Source: Ilex aquifolium
Lineage: Eukaryota > Streptophyta > Magnoliopsida > Aquifoliales > Aquifoliaceae
DNA: 64,000 nucleotides
Direction of reading: 5' to 3'
Assembly (NCBI GenBank): GCA_951799425.1
Contig: OX637402.1
Span: forward strand, 31,464,492 to 31,528,491
Shown here: piece by piece, positions 10,521-22,785 of the stretch
How positions within the stretch are numbered: the stretch's first letter is position 1
How the letters are laid out: each line of letters begins with the position of its first letter
Notes under the pieces: generated by a model
Seen by the model: only the letters and a program-made list of their open reading frames with translations
Databases searched by the model: none
Told to the model about the DNA's origin: nothing
Translations under genes and position numbers: made by a program

Positions 10521-13500
10521 GGGTAATGAACTTCTCATTTTAACTAACCTTTGTGGTGTGATTTTCACATAAGTTGTTGGCTGGAATTCCTTCAATTGAG
10601 GAAAGTACAGTTGGAAGCAAAAAAATGGAGTGTAAAAATTTATTAAAATAATATTTTTTTTTATTTTTTTGTAAATGGGTTAAATGAGTCATGTCGTGTT
10701 ACCTGTTTATTAAATGGTTCGTGTTCGTGTTAAAATTTTTTAAAAATTTTTACCAGTTTACTTGATTATCGGTTTGAAGTGATTATGATTAGAATTCGAA
10801 TTTAGCTGAATTTGATTGTCAAGTATAAAATATATATTTTTGTTTAAACTTAACTTTGCTTGAATTTTACGAATTTCAAAGTTGAAGTCAAAATTGAAAT
10901 TGATTGTAAAAATAATAAAGAATAATTAAATTATATAATAAGTGAGAATACGCTATGCTATGAAAAAATCTGTATTTAAATTATATGAGTTAAAATACAA
11001 ATTTTTAAGTTTATATACAACAAAAAAATTTAGAATTTAAGGTCAATTTCATGTTGGTTTAATCAACAACAAATAATATTAAACACGAAATGAACCTTAA
11101 ATTGTAAATTAATATATATTTTTATCAGAATTTGACATTTAATTTTGTCCAATTTATATTCAACTTTGTCAAATTAATATCAAATTAATTTTTATTGTTA
11201 TCAAATTAATATTAAAATTCATTTAATCATTTTTTTGGGGGTACTAAATTATATCAATTTTTTGGGTACTAAATCAAATCTTATTTTATTTTATTAAATT
11301 TTTAATTTTTTTGGGTACTCAAGTTGGAGAAAGGCAATTATAAAAATAATAATTTTTTTGGGATAAAATCATCACTTTACGTTAGCAATATTGAAGGAAG
11401 GGAGACAAAGGGGTCTCTGTGTAATAAATTTTAAATTTTGGGGATTTCCGTGTTATTTATAAAATATCAGAGGGTGTCTTCATAATATTGTCAAAACTCA
11501 GGGGAAGTCCGTATTTTTTTCCCTATTTTTTAATTAGATATTAATTTATTATTATTTTATCATAAAAACTTGAATTATTATATTTCTAATAAAAGCAGTT
11601 ATTAATTGGGAAGGTTTGTTGGTAGCCAAAAAAAAATGTGTGAGAGTACGTTTCTGTGTATATTTATATGTGAAGGATTGAAAATTTGGTAATTAAATTT
11701 ATAATTTTGTTGTGCCATTTGGGGTTGAATGGTGATAGTGGTGATAAATTCATGAGTTTTATAAATGAGTAAGATTTTATTGATTTTATTTATCGCTTAA
11801 CGATTGTGAATTTAATTGTGTTATGTTAGTAATTTTTTTTTTTGTTTGGCTTGAGATATATATTACATGGAGATAGAGTGGATTGAAAATATGGTGATTA
11901 AGTTTATTATTATATTCTATTATTGGATTGAATGGTGGTAAATGTGATAAATTCTTGAGTCTTATAAATGAGAAAAATTTTATTTATTACTTAAAGATTG
12001 TAAATTTCAATGAATTATGTTATATTTGTTTTTTTTTCTGAGGCATTTGTATATATGGTGTTGTTTTGAAGAGTTTTATATATTTTTACGACAGTTCTAT
12101 TAATATGGAGGATATGATCGGCGATATATTTCGAGTCATTTTAAAAGAAGAATTAGTATGAATATTTTTGGCCAATTCTTTTTGAATTTGGACAATTGTG
12201 TAAGAATTTTTTGTTTGTTATATAGTGCCTTCAGGCACGGGTAATGACTAGTGCATTAATATATTACCTTATTATCAACTGCGAGGGTCAAGATCGCCGT
12301 TGTGGAGGATATGGAAACGTGTAAATGCCTTGTAATTAGCAATACGGAGTGAGGAAAAGGCTTCATCAAAGTGTATGTGAAGCCAGTTAATACAAATGTA
12401 CAGGTAGCTTCCAAAGATCAAAGAAACCACTGGAGTTGAAAAGACCCAGAAATAAAGGAACACAGAAGCATAATATATCACATCACCCCCACGGGAGAGT
12501 GAATCCATATTTTTCTTGCAAATATTATTCCTTGTGACAGCCATGACCTGATGATTTCTCTCATGCATTAACAAAATGTATTAAGACGCAGAAACAAGAA
12601 AGAAAGAAAGGGTCATGACAAAAATGCATCAGCACATGTTCCTGAAAAGGAAAGCATTCTCACCTCTGGAACGTCAAATGCAGACATCAGATACTTAATA
12701 CGTGCTGGATAGAGGCCAAATGTCCATTGTTCTATACGAGCCCGGAGGCCTGCTGGGTCAGGAAAATGCTCACTCTCCACTGATCGATACCATTCATATA
12801 AAGTGTGATAACCTGAAATGCAATGACTAATCATTATGTGATGTCAACATTGTCACTGGTGGATGAATTTCCAACGGCAAATATGGGTTATATTATCTAG
12901 TATTTTTTTTGATCAAAGGGTTATATTATCTAGTGCATGCGACCATCACAAAAATCATATCCTTAAAAGTCTTAACCTCCATATTCCCAATTCACACATG
13001 TTAAAGCAGATAAATCCAAAAGTTCTAAAACTATAAAAATTGAACTGAAAATTAGCATCCACTTTATTGTACAATTACCTTCCAAGATATTAATGACCAA
13101 TTTCTGACTATCCCTTCCATCCATAATAGCGCCCATGCTGGACCTTAGAAAGAGAAAAATGGCAAAAGAATTCGTGTAGCAAGTAATTACAATGAGGATT
13201 TGGGTTAATTTAGTATATATTTCATTATAACTAGACCATCATACTTCATGCTTAATTGTGACATGTATAACACGGGACACATAACAAATACTAATACATA
13301 AAGCTAATTAGTTGAACAGATATGCAAATCATCTTATTTCTATATATTAGATGAAAACAAAGGAAATGGAACAGAAAATTTTACCTGAAGTTGCCAATAA
13401 TTTATGCCGAATACATGTCTCAACTCCCAATTCCAACAGCAGCATGAGAATTAATGCCGCAGACAGATGGGCAGCTACATGAAGAATCCCAATTATTGCC

Positions 13501-14695
13501 CTACCGAAATAAGACCGAGTGGGACAGAAAATATATATATATTTTTGGCGACTAAAGTGCCAAAGTCTGACAAGAAGGAAATGAGGAACAAGTTAATTGG
13601 CAGGCTTCAAGGCAAAGACCACCTAAACACCTCAACCTGGCATGACTCTAAGAGAAACACTGACAAAAAAGTCAAAACTCACCTGTGGGAGCATGGAAAA
13701 GGTCAACACAAAGTGTATAATGCCACCAATGAAATCAAATTGCCAATTTTTCTTTCGGAACTTCAAAATATGTCCTAGAGCAATCTGCAGAAAAATCATT
13801 AGCACATTATAGCAAGCAACAAACAAACAAACAAAATGATGCAAAAATAAGAACAATAGTAGTAATTGCAAGGATATTGGGATTTTTTACCTTGCTTGAA
13901 TCTTCAAAAGAGGGATACGAAGCCTTGCTTTCATAGGAAGTCCCATACAATTTGTTGAAATTCCTATAGGCATGGGTAGGATGCAAAAAAGGCCCACCAC
14001 AACCATTAACAAGCAAATGTTGCACATAAACTGGCTTGCCTGAAGGAACAAATGAATGGCGCATATAATTACGCAAATCCCCAGCCATTCGAAGTTTGCA
14101 CCTGCCCTTTAAATGGTCACGTATCAGGTATGTGATATTGTTCCCGGTCACATCATTCCAATACCAATCAAGAAGCCAATTTGGTTCATGTGTCATAATG
14201 ATTACAGAATCGTTGTCCCCAACCTGCAAAGGACTTCCATTTACGGTTGATAATGATAATTCTAACTTAACTATTTAACAAACACTCAAATGCAAGACAT
14301 GATTCACTGACTCCGATAGATTAAGAAGTTTCATGGTGATGGTGAAACTAACAACAACGTGACATTCAGGATTAACTTGAAATCTAAAAAAGGAAAAAAA
14401 ATTACAATGAGGAGCCATGGAATATGTAGAGGTTTAAGCTTCATGGCTCCTCTTTTACAAAGCAAGAGCATGACCCCTACCTTCTTGAAAATCGAACTTA
14501 ATTCATCATAAGCGAGATTTGGGGAATAAATTATCTTGCATCAATTGAGTAGTTCTCTCAAATGTTCACTGACACTTTACAAAAGGGACATTCTGATATC
14601 AACTCTATGCATGGCACTGCCACTTCCATTGCAAGCAATTTACAATTCTGAGTGTCCATTATCAAGCGTTTAATTACAAAGATGAGCATGCATCT

Positions 14696-15360
14696 TGATG
14701 GTGTTCTTCTATCGAGGACGAGCAGAATGTATAGATGTGCGTGAGATCAAGTGTGGGTGTCTGAGCTACAAGGCCCGTGCAAGTTGCTGGTAAATGCTTA
14801 GGGAATTGAGGAAAGAGAGATATACACAATGAAATTATAGTGGTTCACCGGCCTGGAAGCTCGGCTAGTCCACTCTTCAATGGAGGCTCTTACTCCTGTT
14901 TTCTTATTAATTGCGTTGGGTGTATTACAGTGCAGCCTGGAGGAAATTAGGGTTTATCCTGACTCTATAGTCTCTAAGGTTCCTCTCTCCCACTAATTGG
15001 AGGCTTACCCTGCTTTTATAGCCTCTTGCTTACCTCTAACCCGGATTTACTTTCTATAATCAAGGGATCCTTCCCCCACTCTAATTGGATTTTATCCCGA
15101 GATCTTTGCATACCATCCGTGGAATCCTCCTTAATTTTTGGAGAGGATCTCGGTTGGTTAAGGGTCTTGTGCCTTGAATTCAGCTTGGCTATTGTTTCGG
15201 AGGTGTTCGCTATCATCTTGTTGTCCCCTCATCGTTTCCCATACTATCTCCCTTGGGGGAGCTTTAATTCTGGCTCGACGAGCTCTGCGTGTCTTACCTG
15301 ACCTCCCGAGCTGAGCTCATTTCCTGGGCTCGTGCTTAGGATTTATTTTAGGTATCATCA
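14696..15360. mobile_element. Solo LTR of a retrotransposon
   Basis: The 665-bp insert starts TGATG and ends CATCA (the TG...CA of LTRs, here a 5-bp inverted end). It is flanked by a perfect 5-bp duplication CATCT (14,691-14,695 and 15,361-15,365). The intact paralogue has a single CATCT and no insert at the same intron position (about 26,756), so both the insertion and its ends are certain. No internal retroelement sequence remains, consistent with LTR-LTR recombination. Confidence 0.92.
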
Positions 15361-15702
15361 CATCTGATCATTCTTATGCAAATACTCGTTTCTTAACGTA
15401 CATGGACATGAACTCAATCATGTCCTGAGCCGTTCAAAAATATGATTCAGTCAATAACTCTTGCTATTATGATAGATGCATATCACAAGGAAAAAGTTCC
15501 ACATATTTGTGTAGCTGGTAATATGACAACACTCAAATACACCACTAATGTCACTAATGAACATTCGTAGCGATCCTAATAACAAATTGCAAAATAGAAA
15601 GCCCAAAAAGAAAAGACCACACAAAGAAAATACCTTTTTCCTTTATTAATTCTGAGAAAAATTTGAATTGGTATACATCAATGTCACAATGGAGAGCTAG
15701 AT

Positions 15703-17534
15703 TAAAAAAAAAAAATTATTTATATTCTTTATTATGAAGAACAACGAGATGATAGGACTAAGGATGGTATCAGATAAGTGAAAGAAACAAATTTGTAAGT
15801 AAAAATGAACGAAATCTAATCAAAACTTTAAATTTGTTTTATACACGCGTCGAATTTAAGCATTGTGTTACTCACTTGAGTTCGCTCGGCGCAACTTGTA
15901 TTGGCATTCTTAGGCTGTAATCAGTTATTGTCTATAAATAATTTTAATTTTTTACTCAAATTTATTTCCATTTTGCTCAATTGATATACCATATGTATAC
16001 TTCTTGACTCATTCTCTTCTCTAATAATAGGTAAATGTCACTAATTACACTAGTCATTTCTTTCTTGAAACCACACATTGAATATAGGGACTAGTGTGTT
16101 CCTTAAAACTCCTTCGCTTTTATAAAAACAAGTTGAAAAAGGTCCATAACTGTTCCCATGGTTCTTAATAGATTTTTTAGAATTTGCACTTAATTACAAG
16201 GTTTGATCTTATAATTGCTCAGCTCGAGTTCGTTTCAAATGCTCCTAAACTTTTGCCAAATCAAGCTTAATCAATCTTCTTACTAAAATTCTAAGGTGGC
16301 TAGTTGAATTCCTTTTTTTTTAGTTGTTCAACGAAAGGTTGTTTGAACTAACTTACAAGCACTTCGACTAATTCCCTCTCCAGTCCAGTCAAAGGCAGGT
16401 CATCCACAATGGAACTAGAATATTCATGAGAGATAAATCCCTCGTGGTCTGCTCCCAATAAAGTGTTAAGATTTAAACTCATAATGTCTAAATTTATAAC
16501 TTTGATCAGTTGAATTCTGCTCGAGCTCAATCAGTCAAAACTCCACCAAATTTGAGCATAATCTAACTCGGCAAACTCACTTCGACTACCATTCCTCCTA
16601 TATGAGTCATAGGCCTATACATGACCGCCTCAGTATGGCTCCCAACATCGTGTACGGTACGGCCCATATTCATGGGTGTTGTGTTATTAATTATTATAGT
16701 TGTTGCTATAAGAAAGGGTTACAAGCGCACTTAGGAAAGCATTAACCTTTGAGATGTTCACGTTCTTCAACAACTTTACCAATAGTCAGTATTTTGAGGG
16801 CAAGGTTAGAAGTCGGTTTAATGGCCACCGTTCCGCTTAAAATTACGAGTTTAAACCTCGTCATCCAATTCTTATTGACAATGAATTAAACTGTTAAGTT
16901 CGAGTCACATAAAAAAATATTATAATTGATTCGATGCGCATGATTACATGAATTGCATCTAATTTTGTGTTTCTTGATTTTTCATAACAGCTAAATATCA
17001 AAAGAGAGTGTGATTGAGACAGTTCTTGGTTATTAAAAAAATTATAGAAAATATTATTTGATGATGCACAAATGGAATTAAGTTCAATAATAAGACGGTA
17101 GTCATTAAGTTAATCGTTAATCTCTAAATTACTTAATAATTAGTGTAAGATTATTATGTTTATGTTTGACAGTTGATACGGGTTTTTCATATTTGTTTTG
17201 ACATAAATCATAGAGATAAGACAATAGGGTATGAATTGTTTGAAGTTGAATCAAATTTAAGAATGCGAAATTTAATTCGTCAAGAATACACAATGAAAAT
17301 TATGCAATCAAATTCAATTGCATTGCTTTCACAAGCTCTAAGTCTACGTTTAATGCACGAATGGTGAGATCGTATATTAAAAGTAAAATTCTCATCTTAT
17401 GGTCTTGATCCCAAACTTTATAACTAGCTTTTGGGCTAATAAATCGTAAAAAATGACTAATTTCTCATTCTCCTTTGTAAAAAACATCATCTCAACAAGT
17501 TCAATCTATGACTAATTGGTAAATGACTACAGTA
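15703..17534. other. Intergenic, nothing recognised
   Basis: AT-rich sequence without convincing coding frames. It starts with an A-run at the exact point where similarity to the phosphoesterase gene ends. Phrases such as 'ctcgagttcg' and 'tgctcgagctcaat' near 16,220 and 16,520 look like decayed transposon sequence. Confidence 0.5.
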
Positions 17535-17544
17535 CTAAAAAAAA

Positions 17545-17799
17545 GTGAAAATTGGAAGTGAGTCCCCCTAGATGTACTTGTTTGGAGATGAGTCCGGCAA
17601 GGAAACTTATAAGGGGCTAAGTCCATGTTTAAAATTATATGTAATGACTTAAGTCCACTTTTTTTTTTTATCTCAAAAATACCCTTCCTTGAAAGGAAGT
17701 TAAATTAATTTCCTATTTTGGAAATTGTTATCCCTTAATTCAAGGTCAATTAAAATATGTCAATAAAATCTCTATCATAAATTTAAAATTCAAATTCAA

Positions 17800-17852
<53 letters not shown>

Positions 17853-17862
17853 AAATTCAAAG

Positions 17863-17893
<31 letters not shown>

Positions 17894-17929
17894 AAATCTC
17901 CATCATAAATTTAAAATTTAAATTCAAAA

Positions 17930-17973
<44 letters not shown>

Positions 17974-17984
17974 CAAATTCAAAA

Positions 17985-18021
<37 letters not shown>

Positions 18022-18135
18022 ATCTCCATCATAAATTTAAAATTCAAATTCAAAGCTCTCTCTCTTTCTCTCTTTCTCTCTCTCTCTATATATATATATA
18101 TATCAAATTCAAAACTCTCTCTCTCTCCCTCTCTT

Positions 18136-18166
<31 letters not shown>

Positions 18167-18901
18167 CAAATTCATGTTACTATTTTTTTTATTATGTTAC
18201 TGTTCATGTTACTACTTTTGTTGAGTATGTTACTGTTCATGTTCCTATTATTTTGAGCATGTTACTGTTTTTGTTGAGCATGTTACTACTATTATTTTAC
18301 TAAATATTAATATTCAATGTTACTATTTGTTTTGTTTTTGAATATTACTATTTTTTGTATTTGAATGGTACTATTTTTTGCGTTTGAATTTGAGAGAAAT
18401 AATTATTGTTAAGTATGTTACAATTTTTGTTGAACATGTTACTGTTGTTATTTTTTAAAAATATTAATATTGAATGTTTCAAATTTTTTTTTTATGTTTA
18501 AATGTTACTATTTTTTTGTATTTAAATGTATTATTTTTTGTATCAAAATTATAACTTTTTTTGTATTTGAATGTTACTATTTTTTATTTTTAATGTTACT
18601 ATATATATATATATATACCTAACCTATATATGGATATAGATAGATAAGAGAGAGGCAAAATTTTAATGTTAGTCAAACTCTTAACCTATATATGGATATA
18701 GATAGATATGAGAGAGAAAAGATTTTAATGTTAGTCAAACTCCTAGGATTTAGGAGTTTTTAATTTTTAGTTTTATTTCACTTCTAAAGGGAAGGGATAA
18801 TACGGTAAAATTGACAAAAAACGGACTTCATAACAAATAAGTTTCTTTGACGGACTTAAGTCCAAACAAGTCCATATAGGGGGACCGGCCTCCAAATTTC
18901 C
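17545..18901. mobile_element. Mutator-like non-autonomous element with 10-bp flanking duplication
   Basis: CTAAAAAAAA flanks both ends (17,535-17,544 and 18,902-18,911), matching the 9-10 bp duplications of Mutator-like elements. The ends are long imperfect inverted repeats of about 80 bp: GTGAAAATTGGAAG on the left against GGGAAATTTGGAGG on the right (other strand), then a shared core containing GTCCCCCTA and ACTTGTTTGGA. The interior has no transposase. It contains repeated (CT)n(TA)n blocks at about 17,803-18,167, 'gttactatttt' phrases at about 18,170-18,600 and a two-copy duplication at about 18,609-18,740. Confidence 0.8.
17803..18167. repeat. Compound (CT)n(TA)n microsatellite cluster
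   Basis: At least six CT-run/TA-run pairs alternate with copies of 'atcataaatttaaaattcaaattcaaa', so the minisatellite unit is itself built around a microsatellite. It lies inside the Mutator-like element. Confidence 0.85.
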
Positions 18902-19228
18902 CTAAAAAAAATGAGTATGATTTTTCGGCCCGGTATTAAATAATTTTTGAATGGAAAAATAAGATTTATTAAAAAATTTCTTTTTCGTTTTAGTGGGAAA
19001 AAATTAAGCTTGCAAAATATCCTTAATATTTTAGAAAATTAAAAGCACATGTTGCAATTGGAATTTTGTGGAGGAGTGAAAAGACGACCCTTTTTTCCTT
19101 TTATTTTATTTTGGATGCTAACTACAAATGAAGTGTACTTTTTGTATATGAATCTTCTTCAATTAATATTAATTATCTTATTTAGCTAAAAAAATAAATA
19201 AACAGTTGAATGAACATAAGTAAAATAA

Positions 19229-20248
19229 GAAAAAATTACACTCAGATCCCTTAAAGTTATTATCACTTAATCACTTAGACCCTAGACATTTAAAATATTA
19301 CACACAGACCATATAAAGTTTGTACACACGTAACACTTAGATTCCTACTGTTAATGTCTATTAGTATATCAGTTAATAAATTACACTCAGACCTCCTGAA
19401 GTTTATAGGCGTGTAATACTTAGACTCTTCAAGTTTAAAATGTTATACTTAGGTAAAACAAATTCCAATCAAAGATAGAATATCAAATATTTTAAATTTT
19501 ACAATCAAAATTCATATTCTATTATGACATTTATAAAAATAAAATCAAAAATAAAAATCTATTTTTTTCTTAAAAATCATAATTAATATACAATTATACT
19601 ATCTATTGGAATTTAATTTGGTCGTTTAAACAACTAAATTAAACTACCAAATTACCTCAATTAAAGCTAAAAGATATTGTGTCCATTACAGTTTGACCGC
19701 TTGTTTTATTTTTTTGTTTTATTTCAATAGATAGTGTAATTGTGTACTAATTATGATTTTTTAAGAAAAAAATTAGATTTTTATTTTTAATTATATTTCA
19801 ATAAATGACATAATAGAACATGAATTTTGGTTATAAAATTCATGTTCTATTATGAATGACTTAGACCCCTTGTTTGTTTTTTTTTTTTTTTTAATTCTAA
19901 TAGATGGTATACTACTTATGATTTTTAAGAAAAAATTAGATTTTGATTTTTGATTTTATTTCAATAAATGATACAATAAAACATAAATTTTTGTTGTAAA
20001 TTTTAAAATATTTGATATTTTACCTTTGATTTGAGTATTTTTTGTCTAAGTATAACATTTTAAACATGATGTGTATAAATATTATACTTCTATAAATTTG
20101 AAGGGATCTGGGTGTAAATTATTAATAAATATATTAACGGACATTGAAGGGAGGGGGTGTAAGTATTATACGCGTATAAATTTTAAGGTGTTTGTATATA
20201 ATATTTTAAATGTTAGAGAGTTTGAGTGATTAAGGGACAATTCTCCCA
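19229..20248. mobile_element. Long-inverted-repeat DNA transposon (Mutator-like or hAT-like)
   Basis: TAAAATAA flanks both ends (19,221-19,228 and 20,249-20,256). The two ends form a long inverted repeat of roughly 180 bp. For example 'cttaatcact' then 'acatttaaaatatta' on the left recur in the same order when the right end is read on the other strand. The middle is AT-rich and carries further shorter inverted copies. No transposase frame is present. The 8-bp flank alone does not settle the superfamily. Confidence 0.7.
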
Positions 20249-20256
20249 TAAAATAA

Positions 20257-20807
20257 TTAAGAAATAAGAAAAGAAGACAGCGGGTGGTCTGAGAAAGTTG
20301 AAGAGGACACGATGACAATTCTTACGAGGAAAAGCACAAAGCCCGAGAGAGAGAGAGGAACAGCCGATGCCCATGCCAATGCCAATGCCATTTTCACTAC
20401 TTTCTTTCCTGAAACATGGCCGAAGAAATATGTTCCTTAAAAAAGGTGTGCTTTTCATAACTTATGGTCTCTCTCACTTTCCCATTTTCAGTTTCGTTCT
20501 TTACCTTTACCATTCAATTTCAGTTCTGTACTTGTGTGTTCCTTTTCTTCCTTTCCCCTTTCGATAGAATTTGTTTTCTTTGGGTAGTATGAACCATTAA
20601 TGGGTAGCTACGTATAAAGGTTACGTCTTGTTTTCCTCTCATATATGTGCATGCCCTGATTTGATTTTTTCAATGAAAGAAGCTCACTCTGACCATTTCT
20701 TTTGCCTTATTTTTCTCTGCATAGTTAAACAGAACCACACCCAAAATCTCATTTTTCCTTTTCTTTTTCACCATTGATTTTCTTCCTCTTTTTTTTTCCC
20801 CTTTTTG
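20257..20807 (+). promoter_or_regulatory. Upstream region of the sulfotransferase-like gene
   Basis: A possible TATA box, GTATAAAGG, lies at 20,610-20,618, about 190 bp before the start codon. Further upstream is a GA-rich run (about 20,345-20,358) and a four-unit ATGCCA-type hexamer repeat (20,367-20,390). A possible splice donor at 20,445/20,446 could make 20,340-20,445 a leader exon, but it does not join the next coding exon in frame. Confidence 0.35.
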
Positions 20808-21840
20808 ATGGAGGTTTTAAGATGGTCTCCACAGGTTAGCTCCTCTATGTAACACTTACTGTTTTCTGCCAGACCCATAATTTTTTTTTTTTGTTTTTTT
20901 TTTTGATATTTTTTACTGGAAAATAACATCTGGGTAACATTCACTACTACATACAGGACACATTGGTCATAAAGGCGCCTAAGAAATCTCCATTGATATT
21001 GAGAATGGTGGTCTTACTTTTTGCTGTGGTCTGTGGAGTGTATATTTTCTCTATTTGTTTAAAGCAAACAACTAATTCCACAAAAAATACTAAGTTTCTA
21101 GAGATTCAAGTGATTGACCAGCCTTGTCATGCTTCTGGGATAGAACAATGGGAAATTCCTTATGTGCATTTCCCAAAACCCAAAACCTTTAGCAGGTAAC
21201 TGAAAAAATCAAAAAAAAAAACAATTATTGGGTTTGGTTCAATTTGGAGTAATTAAAATAGATGTGAGTGATGTATTTGCAGGGAGGAATGTGCCTGCAA
21301 TCCGGTTCGGAATTTCGCCATCTTGTCGATGCAGAGATCTGGGAGTGGATGGTTTGAGACTTTGTTAAATAGTCATATAAACATTAGCTCGAATGGTGAA
21401 ATATTTTCTGTCAAAGAGAGGAGAAGCAATGTTTCTGTGATGCAAAGCACAATGGATAAAGTTTACAACCTCGATTGGTTCACTAGTGCTTCCAAGAACG
21501 AGTGCTCAGGGGCAGTTGGGCTGAAATGGATGCTCAATCAGGTGAGTAGAGTAGCATGGTAGAATATAGTTTATATATTGGATGCTGTATATATAATTTT
21601 ATGTATTATCACGAAACATGGAAGCTGCTCAATTTAAATTGTTGGTAATATGTTTGTCAGGGCTTGATGGAGCATCACAAAGATATAGTAGACTACTTCA
21701 AAACAAGAGGTGTCTCTGCAATATTTCTCTTCCGAAGGAATCTGCTTCGCAGAATGATATCTGTGCTTGCTAATTCTTATGATAAGGATGCTAAGCTATT
21801 GAATGGAACCCACATGTCGCATGTGCATTCATCACACGAG

Positions 21841-21906
<66 letters not shown>

Positions 21907-22339
21907 GCCTGTAACCGCGTGTAGATTTCCTACAGGCTCAAATACTTGCAAGATACAAGCCTAGAGTCAATGTCACATTACTCATACCTAATCTGAAGGA
22001 AGTAGGGGAAACAACTTCCAAGGCTTTGGAAGACTTTAAGAGCACTCGACACATTGTTCTTTACTATGAGGATATTCTTAGAAATCGCTCTGTAAGACCT
22101 AAACACCATTGTGATGTTTTGAACAACTGTTCCAGTTCTCAAATCTCAGTTTGTTATACAATTTCCTGCAGAAACTTGTGGAAGTTCAGGAGTTCTTAAG
22201 GTTGCCATATAGAGAACTTACAAGTAGACAGGTGAAGATACACAGTGGCCCTTTATCAAAACAGATTGAAAATTGGGATGATGTTCAGAAAGCAGTCAAG
22301 GGGACTTCATATGAGAGCTTCCTCCATGCAGACTACTAA
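20808..22339 (+). CDS. Membrane-anchored sulfotransferase-like P-loop protein
   Basis: Six coding exons: 20,808-20,834, 20,957-21,195, 21,283-21,541, 21,661-21,840, 21,936-22,091 and 22,172-22,339. All introns are GT-AG and the total is 343 codons including the stop (342 residues). One membrane span at about residues 22-44 follows a basic stretch, suggesting a type II Golgi-style anchor. The sulfate-donor (PAPS) 5'-phosphate loop is visible as SMQRSGSGWF (about 104-113). The 3'-phosphate region is FLFRRNLLRRMIS (about 197-209). This matches the plant family annotated as NodH-like sulfotransferase or P-loop NTPase, usually close to 345 residues; the acceptor substrate is unknown. The first exon is only nine codons, so the exact start is less certain than the rest. 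Intron 4 begins with a CT microsatellite directly at the donor. The gene converges with the phosphoesterase gene, 446 bp away. Confidence 0.82.
21843..21903. repeat. (CT)n microsatellite abutting a 5' splice site
   Basis: About 28 CT repeats begin directly after the GT donor of intron 4 of the sulfotransferase-like gene and fill about two thirds of this 95-bp intron. The donor reads GAG|GTCCTC, a weak match to the plant consensus. Confidence 0.9.
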
Positions 22340-22785
22340 TTCTTGTTTTGCTCCGGCCATTCAAATTCAAGATCAGTTTGAACGTGACAGATATCGAGCC
22401 ATCGCACACTTTCCTGGTCTTAATTTAGATGCTACATCATTGTTTCACTTGTGTTGATTAAATGGATATATCTGATTTTTGGGCTACTTATCAATATACT
22501 CTTTTGGTCGGTATCGTCTGAGCTTCACATGTTTTACTGCACTATGCAATGGGACATACATTTCTGGCTGACAGACTGATCAAATTCAGTACAAAATAGG
22601 GAATTCAAAACGCACGACAACATAATCTTGCAAAAAAAAGAAGAAAAAAGTAAGCAAATTCTATCATTTTCTCCAATTGATTGGTTTGAATCATATAAGA
22701 TACATTCTACACCTTTTTCTTTCCCTTTTCCCCTTCTTCCAATTGATTCCTAAAGACTACATACAAATATAAAATCAAAGGTCAA

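Larger units (their letters stand above)
9281..12251 (+). mobile_element. Non-autonomous Helitron in the last intron of copy B
   Basis: The 5' end is TCTATATAATAAAG (starts TC). The 3' end is CTAG at 12,248-12,251, preceded by a hairpin GTGCC-TTCA-GGCAC at 12,225-12,238, about 10 bases before the terminus. Host bases on either side are A and T, with no target-site duplication. These are the hallmarks of plant Helitrons. The intact paralogue lacks these 2.97 kb at the matching intron site (near 23,930), which confirms insertion. No Rep/helicase frame is seen, so the element depends on an autonomous relative. Confidence 0.88.
8590..15702 (-). pseudogene. Phosphoesterase copy B: 3' half, decayed
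   Basis: Homologous to the intact copy from its 3' flank (about 22,672) up into exon 9 (about 27,085). Recognisable exons: 15,634-15,702 (exon 9, 3' part only), 13,891-14,223 (exon 10), 13,683-13,784 (exon 11), about 13,383-13,502 (remnant of exon 12), 12,664-12,812 (exon 13), 12,268-12,547 (exon 14) and 8736-8934 (exon 15). Lesions: similarity stops abruptly at 15,702, where an A-run begins. About 300 bp covering most of exon 12 and its acceptor are gone, and an 8-bp deletion in exon 14 shifts the frame. A 7-bp tandem duplication in exon 15 also shifts the frame. The phosphatase motif GDVH of the intact gene reads GDLR here, so a metal-ligand histidine is lost. A Helitron sits in its last intron and a solo LTR in another. 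It cannot encode a working enzyme. Confidence 0.9.

Noticed and set aside
13467..13778. 103-codon plus-strand frame
   Set aside because: It lies opposite the remnant exons 11 and 12 of the decayed phosphoesterase copy and the deletion junction between them. No family resemblance.
20367..20567. Open frame beginning MPMPMPMP upstream of the sulfotransferase-like gene
   Set aside because: It comes from the ATGCCA hexamer repeat. Splicing its possible donor to the next coding exon is out of frame.
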